From NCBI GenBank assembly GCA_964594635.1, contig CAZQMV010000002.1, positions 186,001-250,000 on the forward strand: 64,000 nucleotides of DNA, read 5' to 3'. This DNA is from Berkiella sp964594635. Lineage in GTDB: Bacteria; Pseudomonadota; Gammaproteobacteria; Berkiellales; Berkiellaceae. The stretch's first letter is position 1; each line of letters opens with the position of its first letter. The translations under genes were made by a program, and so were the position numbers. This document shows positions 33,704 to 42,099 of this stretch, one piece after another. The notes under the pieces were generated by a model. That model was given only the letters and a program-made list of their open reading frames with translations. It was not told the DNA's origin and ran no database searches.

Positions 33704-34559
33704 GTTTTTCAAAGAATCAAGTTTACCTAAAGTGGTTTTAGCGGTTGTAAAACATAAAGGAACCGAATACCCCTTTACCGGTGCTTATAACGATTCTGAT
33801 GAAAAAGGGACCTATTTGTGTCGTTTATGTGGGCTAGCGCTTTTTCGCGGCGAGCATAAATTTCATTCTGGTTGTGGCTGGCCAAGTTTTGACGAAGAAA
33901 TCACCAATGCGGTGTTACGTAAAAATGATCCCGATGGTAAACGAACAGAGATTGTCTGCGCGCGTTGTGATGCACACCTAGGACATGTTTTTATTGGCGA
34001 GCATTTAACCCAGCAAAATACGCGCCATTGTGTGAATTCTTTATCGCTCGATTTTGTTTCTGACTTACAGGTTTTAGATTCACAAGAAGCTATTTTTGCT
34101 TGTGGTTGTTTTTGGGGAGTTGAATATTATTTTAAACGCCTTCCGGGTGTCTTAAAAACAGAAGTGGGTTACACCGCAGGTATAACGGAGGAGCCTAGTT
34201 ATCAAGAAATCTGTCAGGGAGACACAGGCCATGTTGAAGCCATTCGGGTTCTTTTTGATCCCAGTAAAATAAGCTATGAACAGTTGACGAAATTCTTTTT
34301 TGAGATCCATGACGCTGCCCAAGAAAACGGTCAAGGGCCTGATCTGGGAGAGCAGTATTTAAGTGTCGCTTTTTACTATGACGATGAACAAAAAGAAACC
34401 GCCGCAAAATTGATCCAAGAACTGACTAATAAGGGTTTTTCGGTTGCCACAAAACTAAAGCCGGTCAGCGTTTTTTGGCCCGCCGAAACCTACCATCAAG
34501 ATTATTATGAAAAAACCGGCAAACAACCTTATTGTCATCGTCACATCCCAAAATTTTAA
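33675..34559 (+). CDS. msrBA: bifunctional peptide-methionine sulfoxide reductase B/A
   Basis: A fused repair enzyme of about 294 residues. The N-terminal MsrB domain reduces Met-R-sulfoxide: it has the zinc-site CxxC pairs CRLC and CARC, the CGWPSF segment, and the catalytic Cys in RHCVNSLSLDF. The C-terminal MsrA domain reduces Met-S-sulfoxide, with the GCFWGVE nucleophile motif and the TAGITEEPSYQEICQGDTGH-type block. The order B-A is the reverse of the PilB type. No signal peptide is seen, so it is cytoplasmic. The start is uncertain: the frame is open from 33582, but only the ATG at 33675 is near the expected domain edge, and it lacks a good ribosome site. Confidence 0.85.
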   Translation: MLTKSNIKNKFFKESSLPKVVLAVVKHKGTEYPFTGAYNDSDEKGTYLCRLCGLALFRGEHKFHSGCGWPSFDEEITNAVLRKNDPDGKRTEIVCARCDAHLGHVFIGEHLTQQNTRHCVNSLSLDFVSDLQVLDSQEAIFACGCFWGVEYYFKRLPGVLKTEVGYTAGITEEPSYQEICQGDTGHVEAIRVLFDPSKISYEQLTKFFFEIHDAAQENGQGPDLGEQYLSVAFYYDDEQKETAAKLIQELTNKGFSVATKLKPVSVFWPAETYHQDYYEKTGKQPYCHRHIPKF

Positions 34560-34570
34560 TATTTTTTGAA

Positions 34571-34661
34571 GGGCGCATACAGGATGCGCCCCTACGTAAA
34601 AGAGACAATTTAACCGCGGATCTATATTGATCTTATGTAGGGGCGCATCCTGTATGCGCCC
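34571..34661. repeat. GTAGGGG-type palindromic repeat, inverted pair
   Basis: Two perfect 25-base inverted copies (34571-34595 and 34637-34661) are separated by 41 bases. Each arm is also a hairpin by itself (GGGCGCAT…ATGCGCCC). It fills the space between the convergent msrBA and yqhA genes, so it can end transcripts from both sides. The unit layout matches the single element at 28751. Confidence 0.85.
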
Positions 34662-34669
34662 ATCTCGCT

Positions 34670-35200
34670 TTATTTATGGGATTCTTTAATGGTCTTAGTG
34701 CTAATCGCCACTCTGTCCATCACCGCTAATAAAACACCTGACATCACAAAAACGACATGAATAATCACCATCCATTGCACTTGAGCAGGCGAAACTTTCT
34801 CGACATCCATAAACACTTTGAGTAAATGGATCCCGGATATCGCAACAATCGATGCAATGAGTTTTAGTTTGAGTGTTGAAAAATCGACCGAACCTTTCCA
34901 ATCCGGTTGATCTTCATGATCATCGGTATCAATTTTCGACACAAAGTTTTCATAACCCGAAAAAATCACGATCAGCATGAGGTTACCGGCTAGTGACAGA
35001 TCGATTAATGACAGCACCCCAAGCACCACATCGTTTTGAGTCAAATGAGGCAAATTCATTGCGAAGTGAAAGAGTTCTTGCATAAAGCTTAAGAATAAAA
35101 TGAATAATGCGCCCACTAAGCCAACATACATTGGCGCCATTATCCAACGGCTATGGAATAGCCCTTGTTCAATATAATATTCAAGATTTTTCTTTTTCAC
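34670..35200 (-). CDS. YqhA/UPF0114 family membrane protein
   Basis: A 176-residue inner-membrane protein with four hydrophobic helices and an acidic, polar loop near residue 90 (TDDHEDQPDWKGSVDF). This matches the UPF0114 family (E. coli YqhA), including the LFHSRWIMAPMY start and the LASIVAISGIHLLKVFM-like helix. Its role is unknown. It starts with a weak purine-rich ribosome site and is transcribed alone. Confidence 0.85.
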   Translation of the reverse strand: MKKKNLEYYIEQGLFHSRWIMAPMYVGLVGALFILFLSFMQELFHFAMNLPHLTQNDVVLGVLSLIDLSLAGNLMLIVIFSGYENFVSKIDTDDHEDQPDWKGSVDFSTLKLKLIASIVAISGIHLLKVFMDVEKVSPAQVQWMVIIHVVFVMSGVLLAVMDRVAISTKTIKESHK

Positions 35201-35287
35201 TGGATTTCCTCCAATCTGTTATTGTTTTATTTTTATAAAATACTGCTCATCGTAACATACTCTTATTATGAGCATATAGGAAGCTAG

Positions 35288-35584
35288 TTAACCTTGATTA
35301 AAATAAATAGTATAGATATGGCCGCCTGGGATTGGTTCTGCTTGATAAAGATGTCCATTATAGGAAAAGGGAACGGTCAGATCACCGCTCAGTAATTGCC
35401 CATCAGCACCGAGCACTTTATCTGCATAAAATCGCGCATTAATTTGTTGACCATTTAATAGGCCTGGCACTGGGAACTCGGAATCATCTGTGACCATAAT
35501 CCGGATTTTGGTGGAACTGATACCGCCAAAGCTGACCATGGCGCCGCTAACTTGAGTTGCCTCATTCTGTGTTAATTGCCTCAT
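35288..35584 (-). CDS. small protein with double-glycine-type leader and soluble mature domain
   Basis: A 98-residue protein beginning MRQLTQNEATQVSGAM, the same leader type as at 25627 and 33078, with Gly-Ala at the expected cleavage site. Unlike those two, the mature part is not hydrophobic: it is a strand-rich polar domain (for example STKIRIMVTDD and HLYQAEPIPGGHIYTIYF). It may be a peptide or protein exported by the same C39-type transporter rather than a pore-forming bacteriocin. The AAGGAGG ribosome site seven bases upstream is near perfect, and TATAAT-like boxes lie just before it. Confidence 0.65.
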   Translation of the reverse strand: MRQLTQNEATQVSGAMVSFGGISSTKIRIMVTDDSEFPVPGLLNGQQINARFYADKVLGADGQLLSGDLTVPFSYNGHLYQAEPIPGGHIYTIYFNQG

Positions 35585-35599
35585 CCCTTATCCTCCTTA

Positions 35600-35640
35600 A
35601 TGTGGATAAGGGATTATAACGCTGGATTATATAGAATTGA
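35600..35640 (-). promoter_or_regulatory. promoter region of the 35.3 kb leader peptide gene
   Basis: On the minus strand two TATAAT boxes appear close together, followed by AAGGAGG and the ATG at 35584. No good -35 match is visible. It shows strong initiation signals for a small gene. Confidence 0.4.
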
Positions 35641-35652
35641 AACTGCGAAGAG

Positions 35653-35883
35653 TTACCGCCACATAGAAGGCGAGCAATCAATGTGATAACAACCCCTATT
35701 GCATGGACCGCCTCTTTCATAATCGGGATTATTATAAATGCCATAATGGCAGCAGCCATAATAGTAATAGCCACCTTCATCTTTTTGAACATGAGTGATC
35801 ATGTTTGAACTACAAGAGCCACCACAACATCCGCCAAGCAATAGTGAAGTGAGAAGAACGAGGCTTATTTGTCCCTTTTTCAT
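35653..35883 (-). CDS. small Cys-rich lipoprotein
   Basis: A 76-residue lipoprotein: the signal peptide ends in a lipobox LLGGC at about residue 19. The mature part is very rich in Cys, Gly and Tyr (YYYYGCCHYG, GPCNRGCYHIDC), with nine Cys in all. A metal-binding or disulfide-stabilised surface role is plausible, but I do not recognise a family. The start at 35883 follows AAGGGA by six bases; an in-frame upstream extension to 35937 has no ribosome site. Confidence 0.6.
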   Translation of the reverse strand: MKKGQISLVLLTSLLLGGCCGGSCSSNMITHVQKDEGGYYYYGCCHYGIYNNPDYERGGPCNRGCYHIDCSPSMWR

Positions 35884-36047
35884 AGTCATTCCCTTTTTTA
35901 TAACGCTCTCACGGGGTGTGTCGGCAGCCAGAAGCACTTCTTGAGCTGCGAGCCGGATACTTATCCAGCAGCGGTGCGGGCTTCTTGCCAGGGGGACTAT
36001 TGTACGCTATTTCTTAAGAGTATCGTAAAGCACCAAAAGGATGAACC

Positions 36048-36431
36048 ATGAGCTTTTTAAAAGAATTTAAAGCCTTTGCTATGCGTGGGAACGTCATGGA
36101 TCTGGCCATAGCGGTCATTATTGGTGCAGCGTTTGGTAAAATTATTTCAGCCTTAGTTGATGGGGTGATCATGCCCTTGATTGGGCTTTTATTAGGTGGG
36201 ATTGATGTTTCAGGCAAAACCTTCACAATAGCGCACACTGTGGTTAAATGGGGTGCATTTTTACAGTCTATTATTGATTTCACCATTATTGCGTTTTGTA
36301 TTTTTGTTGCAATTAAACTGTTGAATCGGTTACAAAAGAAAGAAGAAACCGTCGCACCAACCCCACCAGATATAGAGCTTCTTACCGAAATTCGCGATAT
36401 TTTAAAGCATAATGCTCGCGTCGATTTATAA
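36048..36431 (+). CDS. mscL: large-conductance mechanosensitive channel MscL
   Basis: A 127-residue inner-membrane channel that opens under hypo-osmotic stress. It has the N-terminal amphipathic segment SFLKEFKAFAMRGNVMDLA, the Gly-rich pore helix IGAAFGKIISALVDGVIMPLIG, the second helix (about 68-95) and the charged C-terminal bundle ending in LTEIRDILK. AAAGGATG precedes the ATG. The 110 bases upstream can fold but match no riboswitch I know. Confidence 0.97.
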   Translation: MSFLKEFKAFAMRGNVMDLAIAVIIGAAFGKIISALVDGVIMPLIGLLLGGIDVSGKTFTIAHTVVKWGAFLQSIIDFTIIAFCIFVAIKLLNRLQKKEETVAPTPPDIELLTEIRDILKHNARVDL

Positions 36432-36507
36432 AATAGCCATCTGCCCCTGTTTTCTTTAGCAAGAATTCGTTACAATTTTACCCAACCTATATTAGTTGGT
36501 AAAATAA

Positions 36508-37317
36508 ATGATAAGTTCACCCGTCAAAAAACATATTGCCAATCGTGCTGGCCCGCTTCAATCTTTCGTTCAACGCAAGCGTGCTATTATTGGTTGTGGC
36601 GCTCAAAGTGTGGTGCTCACCAATGGTCACAATGAGGTTTATGTCGTCACTCGTACAACTATTGCGCAAAATATTGAGTTGCTCCGTGATTTACCTGAAG
36701 ATCCAGCACTTTTTTCAGTACCTAAAGTGGTTGGGATCAATGAAGATTTGGCGAAATTGATCTCTCCGCTTTCTCCCAAAAAAACAAAAAAACAGTTAAG
36801 TAAACAGTACACTATTTATCCTCCACAATTGTGGGTAAGCAACATTATTTATGAATTGCCTCGATATGATGGTACGTTAGAAGATCTTAAAAAAATCCGA
36901 TTTAATGAAGACAGTATTAAAATCTTGCAAGAAACGTTATCTAAGGCTCTGACCCTTTTGCACAAGCATGGTTTATCGCACAATGATGTGTCGTTGCGAA
37001 ATATTTTTTATAAAGGACAGTTACCCCATTTACATTTTTTTCTAGGAGATTTTGGCAGCGTAACCAAAAATAGTGAAGCCAATCATGAAGCCAATTGTGC
37101 AAAGGATTTTCTGCGCTTAAAACGGGTGATTAATAAAGCCAGAGAAATTCTCTCTGGCAAAAAGAAAAATGATCGGAAAATAAAGAAAGTTTTTCGTGAT
37201 ATTTTGCCCAATTTTGAGCGTGCGCGAGAAGAAGATCTTGAACGCTATGTACCAGAAATTGAGGCTTCGTGCCTTACTCCGACAAAAATTATCTTTCGAA
37301 GAATATCTAAGCTTTAG
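36508..37317 (+). CDS. divergent protein kinase, candidate effector
   Basis: A 269-residue soluble protein with eukaryotic-type kinase motifs: a glycine loop G-C-G-A-Q-S-V-V at residues 29-36, the catalytic loop HNDVSLRN with D160 and N165 (HND in place of HRD), and DFG with D181 as metal-binding Asp. The usual beta-3 Lys is not obvious (VYVVTR near 44-49), so ATP binding may be altered. The last 60 residues are basic. There is no signal peptide. A small inverted repeat (ACCCAAC…GTTGGT, about 36480-36500) abuts the start. It overlaps the convergent ABC-F gene by 11 bases. A host-directed role is inference. Confidence 0.7.
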   Translation: MISSPVKKHIANRAGPLQSFVQRKRAIIGCGAQSVVLTNGHNEVYVVTRTTIAQNIELLRDLPEDPALFSVPKVVGINEDLAKLISPLSPKKTKKQLSKQYTIYPPQLWVSNIIYELPRYDGTLEDLKKIRFNEDSIKILQETLSKALTLLHKHGLSHNDVSLRNIFYKGQLPHLHFFLGDFGSVTKNSEANHEANCAKDFLRLKRVINKAREILSGKKKNDRKIKKVFRDILPNFERAREEDLERYVPEIEASCLTPTKIIFRRISKL

Positions 37318-38932
37318 CCCCTTTTAAAAAAGCTCGGCTTAAATAATCTTCTTTGTAATATTTAAGATATTCTTGATAAGTTCCGTGAAAATCCTTAATG
37401 CCTTCTTCAGTAATGGCAATGACGCGTGTCGCAACTTTGGCAACAAAATGCCTATCATGGCTTACTAATAGCAGAGTGCCAGGATAATTTTGTAATGCCT
37501 GTGAAAACGCTTCAATACTTTCAACATCTAAATGGTTGGTGGGCTCATCTAAAATCAAGACATTGGGCTTGGTTAACATAATATTACCCAGTAAAAGCCT
37601 AGCCGCTTCGCCTCCTGAAATATTGAGAATATTCTTTTCAACGTCATCTTTGGTAAAAAGCACTTGTCCTAAGATATGGCGGATTCTAGCAGGGCTTTCT
37701 GTCGGTGACTCGTGACTTAGCCAGTCTAAGACGGTCATATCTTCTTTTAAGGCTTCATGATGATCTTGTGCAAAGTAAGCCGTTTGAGCTTCATAGCCCC
37801 ACTCAACTGTACCCGCATCTGGCTCTAATAAACCGAGCATGATTTTAAGCAGCGTTGATTTACCAATTCCGTTGTGACCGATAATGGCCACTTTTTCTTG
37901 ACGGTTAATTTTCAGAGTCACATTATCTAAGACCGTTTTATCGCCAAATGTTTTGCCAATACCTGTCACGCTGATAACCTGCTTACCAGAAGGACGTTTG
38001 CACTGAAAATCAAAACCAGGGCTCACACGCGAGGTTTGCTTAATATCGGGTAATTCAATTTTATCGATCATTTTCATGCGCGAGTTAGCTTGTCTTGCTT
38101 TAGACGCTTTGGCTTTAAAGCGATCGACAAAGCGTTGCATGCTGGCAATTTTATCTTCAATATTTTTAGATTCTTTTAATTTCTGGTCCATAATTTCCTT
38201 TTTCTTCACTAAGAAATTATTATAGTTGCCAGGATACTCACGGATCTCGCCGTAATCGATATCAAGAATATGGGTGGAAACGCTGTTCAAGAATTTAATA
38301 TCATGCGAAACAAAGACCAATAAACCTTTATATTCGTTAATTAAATACTGTTCCAGCCACAAGATGGTCATGATGTCTAAGTGGTTGGTTGGCTCATCGA
38401 GTAATAAAATATCAGGCTCTTCAAATAGCGCTTGTGCTAATAAGACACGAATTTTGAAACCGCCCGATAACAAGCGCAGGGGCTTTTCGTGATAAGCGAG
38501 TGGGATCCCCACGCCTTCAAGTAAAGAATGCGCTAAGCTTTCTGCCATGTAACCATCATAATGGGCAATGGTTTCTTCTAGGTAAGTCAGTTTGTTTGCA
38601 GCAGCATCGGTCCACTCACCGCAAAAGAGCGCTTCTTTTTCTTCCATCGCTTGCCAGAGTGCTTTTTTACCCTGGATGACCACATCTAATACTCGTTGAT
38701 CTTCATAACGAAAATGATCTTGCTTAACCCAACCAATGGTAACGCCCTTGGGCATTAGAATATCGCCAAGGCTTGGGGTTTCCTGGGCCATGATAAGGCG
38801 TAATAAACTACTTTTGCCTGTCCCATTGGCGCCGACGATAGCATAGCGTTTGCCAGAACTCAGTAATAAGTTCACATCGTCAAATAGGAGCTTGCCGCCA
38901 TACTGAAGGGATAATTCGTTTAATGAAATCAT
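37307..38932 (-). CDS. ABC-F family ATPase (YbiT/Uup-like)
   Basis: A 541-residue cytoplasmic protein with two ABC domains and no membrane region. The first has GANGTGKSS, LSGGFKIRVLLAQAL and DEPTNHLD; the second has GHNGIGKST, ISGGEAARLLLG and DEPTNHLD. The domains are joined by the long charged linker (about 240-300) typical of ABC-F factors that act on ribosomes. The N-terminus MISLNELSLQYGGK and the linker sequence are closest to YbiT. It probably rescues stalled translation. Confidence 0.9.
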   Translation of the reverse strand: MISLNELSLQYGGKLLFDDVNLLLSSGKRYAIVGANGTGKSSLLRLIMAQETPSLGDILMPKGVTIGWVKQDHFRYEDQRVLDVVIQGKKALWQAMEEKEALFCGEWTDAAANKLTYLEETIAHYDGYMAESLAHSLLEGVGIPLAYHEKPLRLLSGGFKIRVLLAQALFEEPDILLLDEPTNHLDIMTILWLEQYLINEYKGLLVFVSHDIKFLNSVSTHILDIDYGEIREYPGNYNNFLVKKKEIMDQKLKESKNIEDKIASMQRFVDRFKAKASKARQANSRMKMIDKIELPDIKQTSRVSPGFDFQCKRPSGKQVISVTGIGKTFGDKTVLDNVTLKINRQEKVAIIGHNGIGKSTLLKIMLGLLEPDAGTVEWGYEAQTAYFAQDHHEALKEDMTVLDWLSHESPTESPARIRHILGQVLFTKDDVEKNILNISGGEAARLLLGNIMLTKPNVLILDEPTNHLDVESIEAFSQALQNYPGTLLLVSHDRHFVAKVATRVIAITEEGIKDFHGTYQEYLKYYKEDYLSRAFLKGAKA

Positions 38933-39014
38933 GTTTTGCTCTTAGCAATAGAAATAAAGGTCAATTCTTGTTGTGGCCTAACATAATACCACAAGGGCGA
39001 GGGGATACTAGGGT

Positions 39015-39962
39015 TCAAACCGCAAGAGAGGGACGTTTTTTGGCTTCGTTATCAGTGGTTTCATCATTGACACGATTTAAGTGCGATCCTTGAAAGCTTG
39101 GCGTGTAAGAGGGGGTGGTTTTTGGTATTTCATTTTCACAAGAGACAGCGGCGCGATGTGGGGTGGCGGACGTAGGAACCAAGCGGCCAACGGTATTACG
39201 CAAGGCGGCTCCGATGAGATTAAGGGTAATATCGCCAAGAGCAGCAATAAACCCTAAAATGAAAACTACCACATTAAGTAAAGCCGTGAAGATTTTTCTG
39301 ATCATAAAGGATAAAACAGGCCGAAATACATTGACGATAGTCTTAATGAGATCCAGAGAAGCTTGCAGTAAAATGCGCAATATTTCTGTCGCGACGATGC
39401 CGGCCTGATAAAGGTATCGAGGCAAATGCCGAATGTCATCAACGATGTTAAGACAGATCCGTTTTAATAGATGCCAGGTTCCAGAAAGGGCTGGAAAAAA
39501 GTTTCGCGCCAAAAAAGAAAGACCGTTTCTCACCGCGTTGAGTGTGGCTTGTCCCAACTGACAAAGGAGCTGGTAAGTATTGAGTAAAACATTTGTTAAG
39601 ATCCGAAAACTGCTAAGGATAAATTGCCAGGAATAGCCAGGAAGCGCTCGTAAAATGATAAAAAGATTTCTGGTCGCTGCATAAATGCCGCTGAAAAGCG
39701 CTTGTAAACCTTGCACTAGGTGAGTGAGAAGCCAAGCAGGTAATGGCCGCAAATATCGAATAATGAAGTGATAAGCGTTATTGACCCTTTGGGTTAACGC
39801 CACAAAATGCATGTAGATAAAATGAAATGACAGAGTAGCAAAAAGCGTGACTTGGCGCAGACAGGCAACGCGATAATAATGGATATTGGCAAAGGTTGTT
39901 GCCAAAGATTCTCGTATAGCTTGTTTATAATAACGTATGTTTTCTCGCAATGTTGCCATCAC
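39015..39962 (-). CDS. protein of repeated hydrophobic/amphipathic helices, unknown function
   Basis: A 315-residue protein I do not recognise. From residue 5 to 265 it is a near-continuous series of amphipathic and hydrophobic helices rich in Leu, Arg, Tyr and Phe, with a recurring turn pattern L-R-x-L-P-x-[WY] (LRPLPAW, LRALPGY, IRHLPRY). It ends in a polar 50-residue tail (Thr/Ser/Pro-rich). There is no cleavable signal peptide. The architecture resembles membrane-associated effector proteins or apolipoprotein-like helices more than a transporter. It is monocistronic. Confidence 0.6.
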   Translation of the reverse strand: MMATLRENIRYYKQAIRESLATTFANIHYYRVACLRQVTLFATLSFHFIYMHFVALTQRVNNAYHFIIRYLRPLPAWLLTHLVQGLQALFSGIYAATRNLFIILRALPGYSWQFILSSFRILTNVLLNTYQLLCQLGQATLNAVRNGLSFLARNFFPALSGTWHLLKRICLNIVDDIRHLPRYLYQAGIVATEILRILLQASLDLIKTIVNVFRPVLSFMIRKIFTALLNVVVFILGFIAALGDITLNLIGAALRNTVGRLVPTSATPHRAAVSCENEIPKTTPSYTPSFQGSHLNRVNDETTDNEAKKRPSLAV

Positions 39963-40181
39963 ACTCCACCCCTGATATTGTCTTTCATGAATGTAAGTGA
40001 GTATATACTCACAGTCAAGACAAGAGGGTTATTGTAGCTTTTTAACTAACAAATTACAATCAGATCGTCGCCATACCTAAAGATTGCTGGTGAGTGAATA
40101 AGGGCTAATATAATAAAAAACATTATCTATCAACTGCTTAGGTTATCAGTAAAGCGCCTAGATCCCCCTGTCTGATTCTCG

Positions 40182-40194
40182 TATAATAGTCACC
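40182..40194 (+). promoter_or_regulatory. -10 element upstream of the symporter gene
   Basis: A consensus TATAAT preceded by TCG occurs about 35-40 bases before the ATG at 40224. No clear -35 box is seen at the usual distance. The rest of the 261-base gap (39963-40223) shows no gene or other strong signal. Confidence 0.4.
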
Positions 40195-40223
40195 TAAATT
40201 GATCCGTTTAGAGGCTTCTTAAT

Positions 40224-41438
40224 ATGACGGCCAGCAACCCTAATCATTCTTTTGTAACGTTATTACACCAGTTTATTAAAAAGATGGGATTGCCATTACT
40301 GCTATTTGCGATCTTAGTGCTGCCTTTATTTTTTGGAAAATTTGTCAGCGAAAATGTGAAGGCCTTTTTATATTCCTTAAGCCTCTCCATGAAGGCTATA
40401 TTATTAGTGATATTGCCTTTTATCATTTTCAGCTTTGTCTTTTCAGCAATCATGAATCTTAAATCGGGCGTTTTTAAATTTGTTTTAGCTTTGATTTCCA
40501 TGATATTTATTTCAAATTGCGTCGCTATTTTTACAGGTTTTACAGTGGGCTCTTTTGCGTTGCCCAAGCTAGCAATTACTGCGCATGTTCCAGCAGATGG
40601 GCAAGCACTCCTTCTGCCTTTATGGAAGTTAGAACTTAAAAATTGGATCCCCAATCAATATGCACTCCTTGCAGGCTTTATATTAGGTGTCATTTTTTCC
40701 CTTCGTAAAGTCAAATTTGCAGAAAAAGCAGCGAAAACGCTCAATAAACTGGCAAACACCTTCTTAAAAAAGGTTTTTATTCCACTGTTACCGTTGTTTA
40801 TTCTTGGATTTGTTTTTAAGTTAGAACAAGACGCCATGTTGGGTAAGGCGCTTCGTACTTATGGCCCCGTCTTTTTTATTGTTGTGGGTACGCAAATTTC
40901 CTATGTATTACTACTTTATTTTTTGGCAGCAAAAGGCTCATTTGAAACTTTTATCACTTACATCAAAAATGTTTTACCAGCCACCATTACCGGTTTTAGT
41001 ACGTTATCCAGTGCGGCAACCATGCCAATATTAATTTTGTGTACTGAAAAAAATCTTGCCGAACCGGCGATCGCAGAAATGGTGATCCCGGCAACAATCA
41101 ATACGCATACCGTGGGAAGTGCCATGGGTATTACTATTCTTTCTTTGACAACGCTATTGGCTTTTGGCTATTCGTTACCCACGTTCTATGAATTTTTTGA
41201 ATTTGGTATTATTTATGCTTTAGCTAAATTTGCGGTTGCTGCTGTACCCGGTGGCGCTATTATCGTCGTCACCCCGCTACTAGAAACGTATTTCCATTTT
41301 TCAGGTGAAATGATTGGTATTATCACTGCTATTTATATGTTATTTGACCCATTTGGCACAGCAACGAATGTGACGGGAAATGGTTTTTTCCCGATTGCTT
41401 TTTCAAAACTCTATGATTTTAAGTTGACGAATAGTTAA
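40224..41438 (+). CDS. dicarboxylate/amino acid:cation symporter (SDF family)
   Basis: A 404-residue glutamate-transporter-fold protein (GltP/DctA superfamily) with eight helices and two re-entrant loops. It shows the Ser-rich HP1 loop GFSTLSSAATMP near 255, PATINTHTVGSAM near 290, and the HP2/helix 8 signature DPFGTATNVTGNG near 376. It imports dicarboxylates or acidic/neutral amino acids with H+ or Na+; the substrate is not fixed by sequence. Uptake of host amino acids would suit the organism. Confidence 0.88.
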   Translation: MTASNPNHSFVTLLHQFIKKMGLPLLLFAILVLPLFFGKFVSENVKAFLYSLSLSMKAILLVILPFIIFSFVFSAIMNLKSGVFKFVLALISMIFISNCVAIFTGFTVGSFALPKLAITAHVPADGQALLLPLWKLELKNWIPNQYALLAGFILGVIFSLRKVKFAEKAAKTLNKLANTFLKKVFIPLLPLFILGFVFKLEQDAMLGKALRTYGPVFFIVVGTQISYVLLLYFLAAKGSFETFITYIKNVLPATITGFSTLSSAATMPILILCTEKNLAEPAIAEMVIPATINTHTVGSAMGITILSLTTLLAFGYSLPTFYEFFEFGIIYALAKFAVAAVPGGAIIVVTPLLETYFHFSGEMIGIITAIYMLFDPFGTATNVTGNGFFPIAFSKLYDFKLTNS

Positions 41439-41508
41439 GAAGAAATTATCTTAAAGGAAGCACCGCAAAGGCGTTAATTCGCGTATTCTTGCAATGGAAG
41501 GCCTCAGT

Positions 41509-42030
41509 ATGAGAAGAGTTTTCTGGCTTATATTCGTTTTGAGCAGTTGTTTATGTTCTATGACAACGACTGCCAAAATAAATGATCCTCGATCATCTAA
41601 TAAAGACATCATTGATTTCATTCATATCGAAAAACAAAAACGGCAGATGACCGTTTTTTATCGAGATAAAGCCCCTAAAACTTATCGAATTGCCTTGGGA
41701 TTTTCACCGCTTGGGCCCAAAGAAGCCATGGGAGATGGTAAAACGCCAGAAGGTGTTTATACCATTACCTATAAAAATCCAGATAGCCAGTTTTATCGTT
41801 CTTTAAAGTTATCTTATCCAGCACAGAAGGATTGGCAGCGGGCAAATCGCAAAGGGGTTCATCCGGGTAGTGATATTATGATCCATGGTGTCAGTCCGCG
41901 ATTCGCCAAAATTGGTAAATGGCATGCCATTAAAGATTGGACCTTAGGTTGTATCGCAGTAACAAATGAGGAGATTGACGAAATCTACCATATTGCGGAA
42001 GTGGGAACTAAGGTAAAGATATCTCCCTAG
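41509..42030 (+). CDS. L,D-transpeptidase family protein (YkuD domain)
   Basis: A 173-residue exported protein with a signal peptide (hydrophobic 4-19) and a YkuD catalytic domain: IMIHGVSP with the conserved His near residue 125 and W-T-L-G-C-I-A-V-T near 148 with the nucleophilic Cys. These enzymes crosslink peptidoglycan or attach lipoproteins to it, or hydrolyse such bonds (as in the DpaA/YafK type, which this short form resembles). The ATG at 41509 is preferred over 41494 because GGAAGG sits seven bases before it. Confidence 0.85.
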   Translation: MRRVFWLIFVLSSCLCSMTTTAKINDPRSSNKDIIDFIHIEKQKRQMTVFYRDKAPKTYRIALGFSPLGPKEAMGDGKTPEGVYTITYKNPDSQFYRSLKLSYPAQKDWQRANRKGVHPGSDIMIHGVSPRFAKIGKWHAIKDWTLGCIAVTNEEIDEIYHIAEVGTKVKISP

Positions 42031-42099
42031 AGCTGAGGCTAAGATCAGCTGTTACTGGATTATACTACTTATAGGTTTTATGGCTTATAAAGGTCGAGT

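Noticed and set aside
35938..36047. Possible riboswitch upstream of mscL
   Set aside because: Some pairing is possible, but the segment does not match any riboswitch core I know and mscL is not a usual target.
38950..39025. A GGGTTCAAACC stretch that looks like a tRNA T-arm
   Set aside because: No acceptor or anticodon stem can be formed around it, and part of it is the stop region of the 39.0 kb gene.
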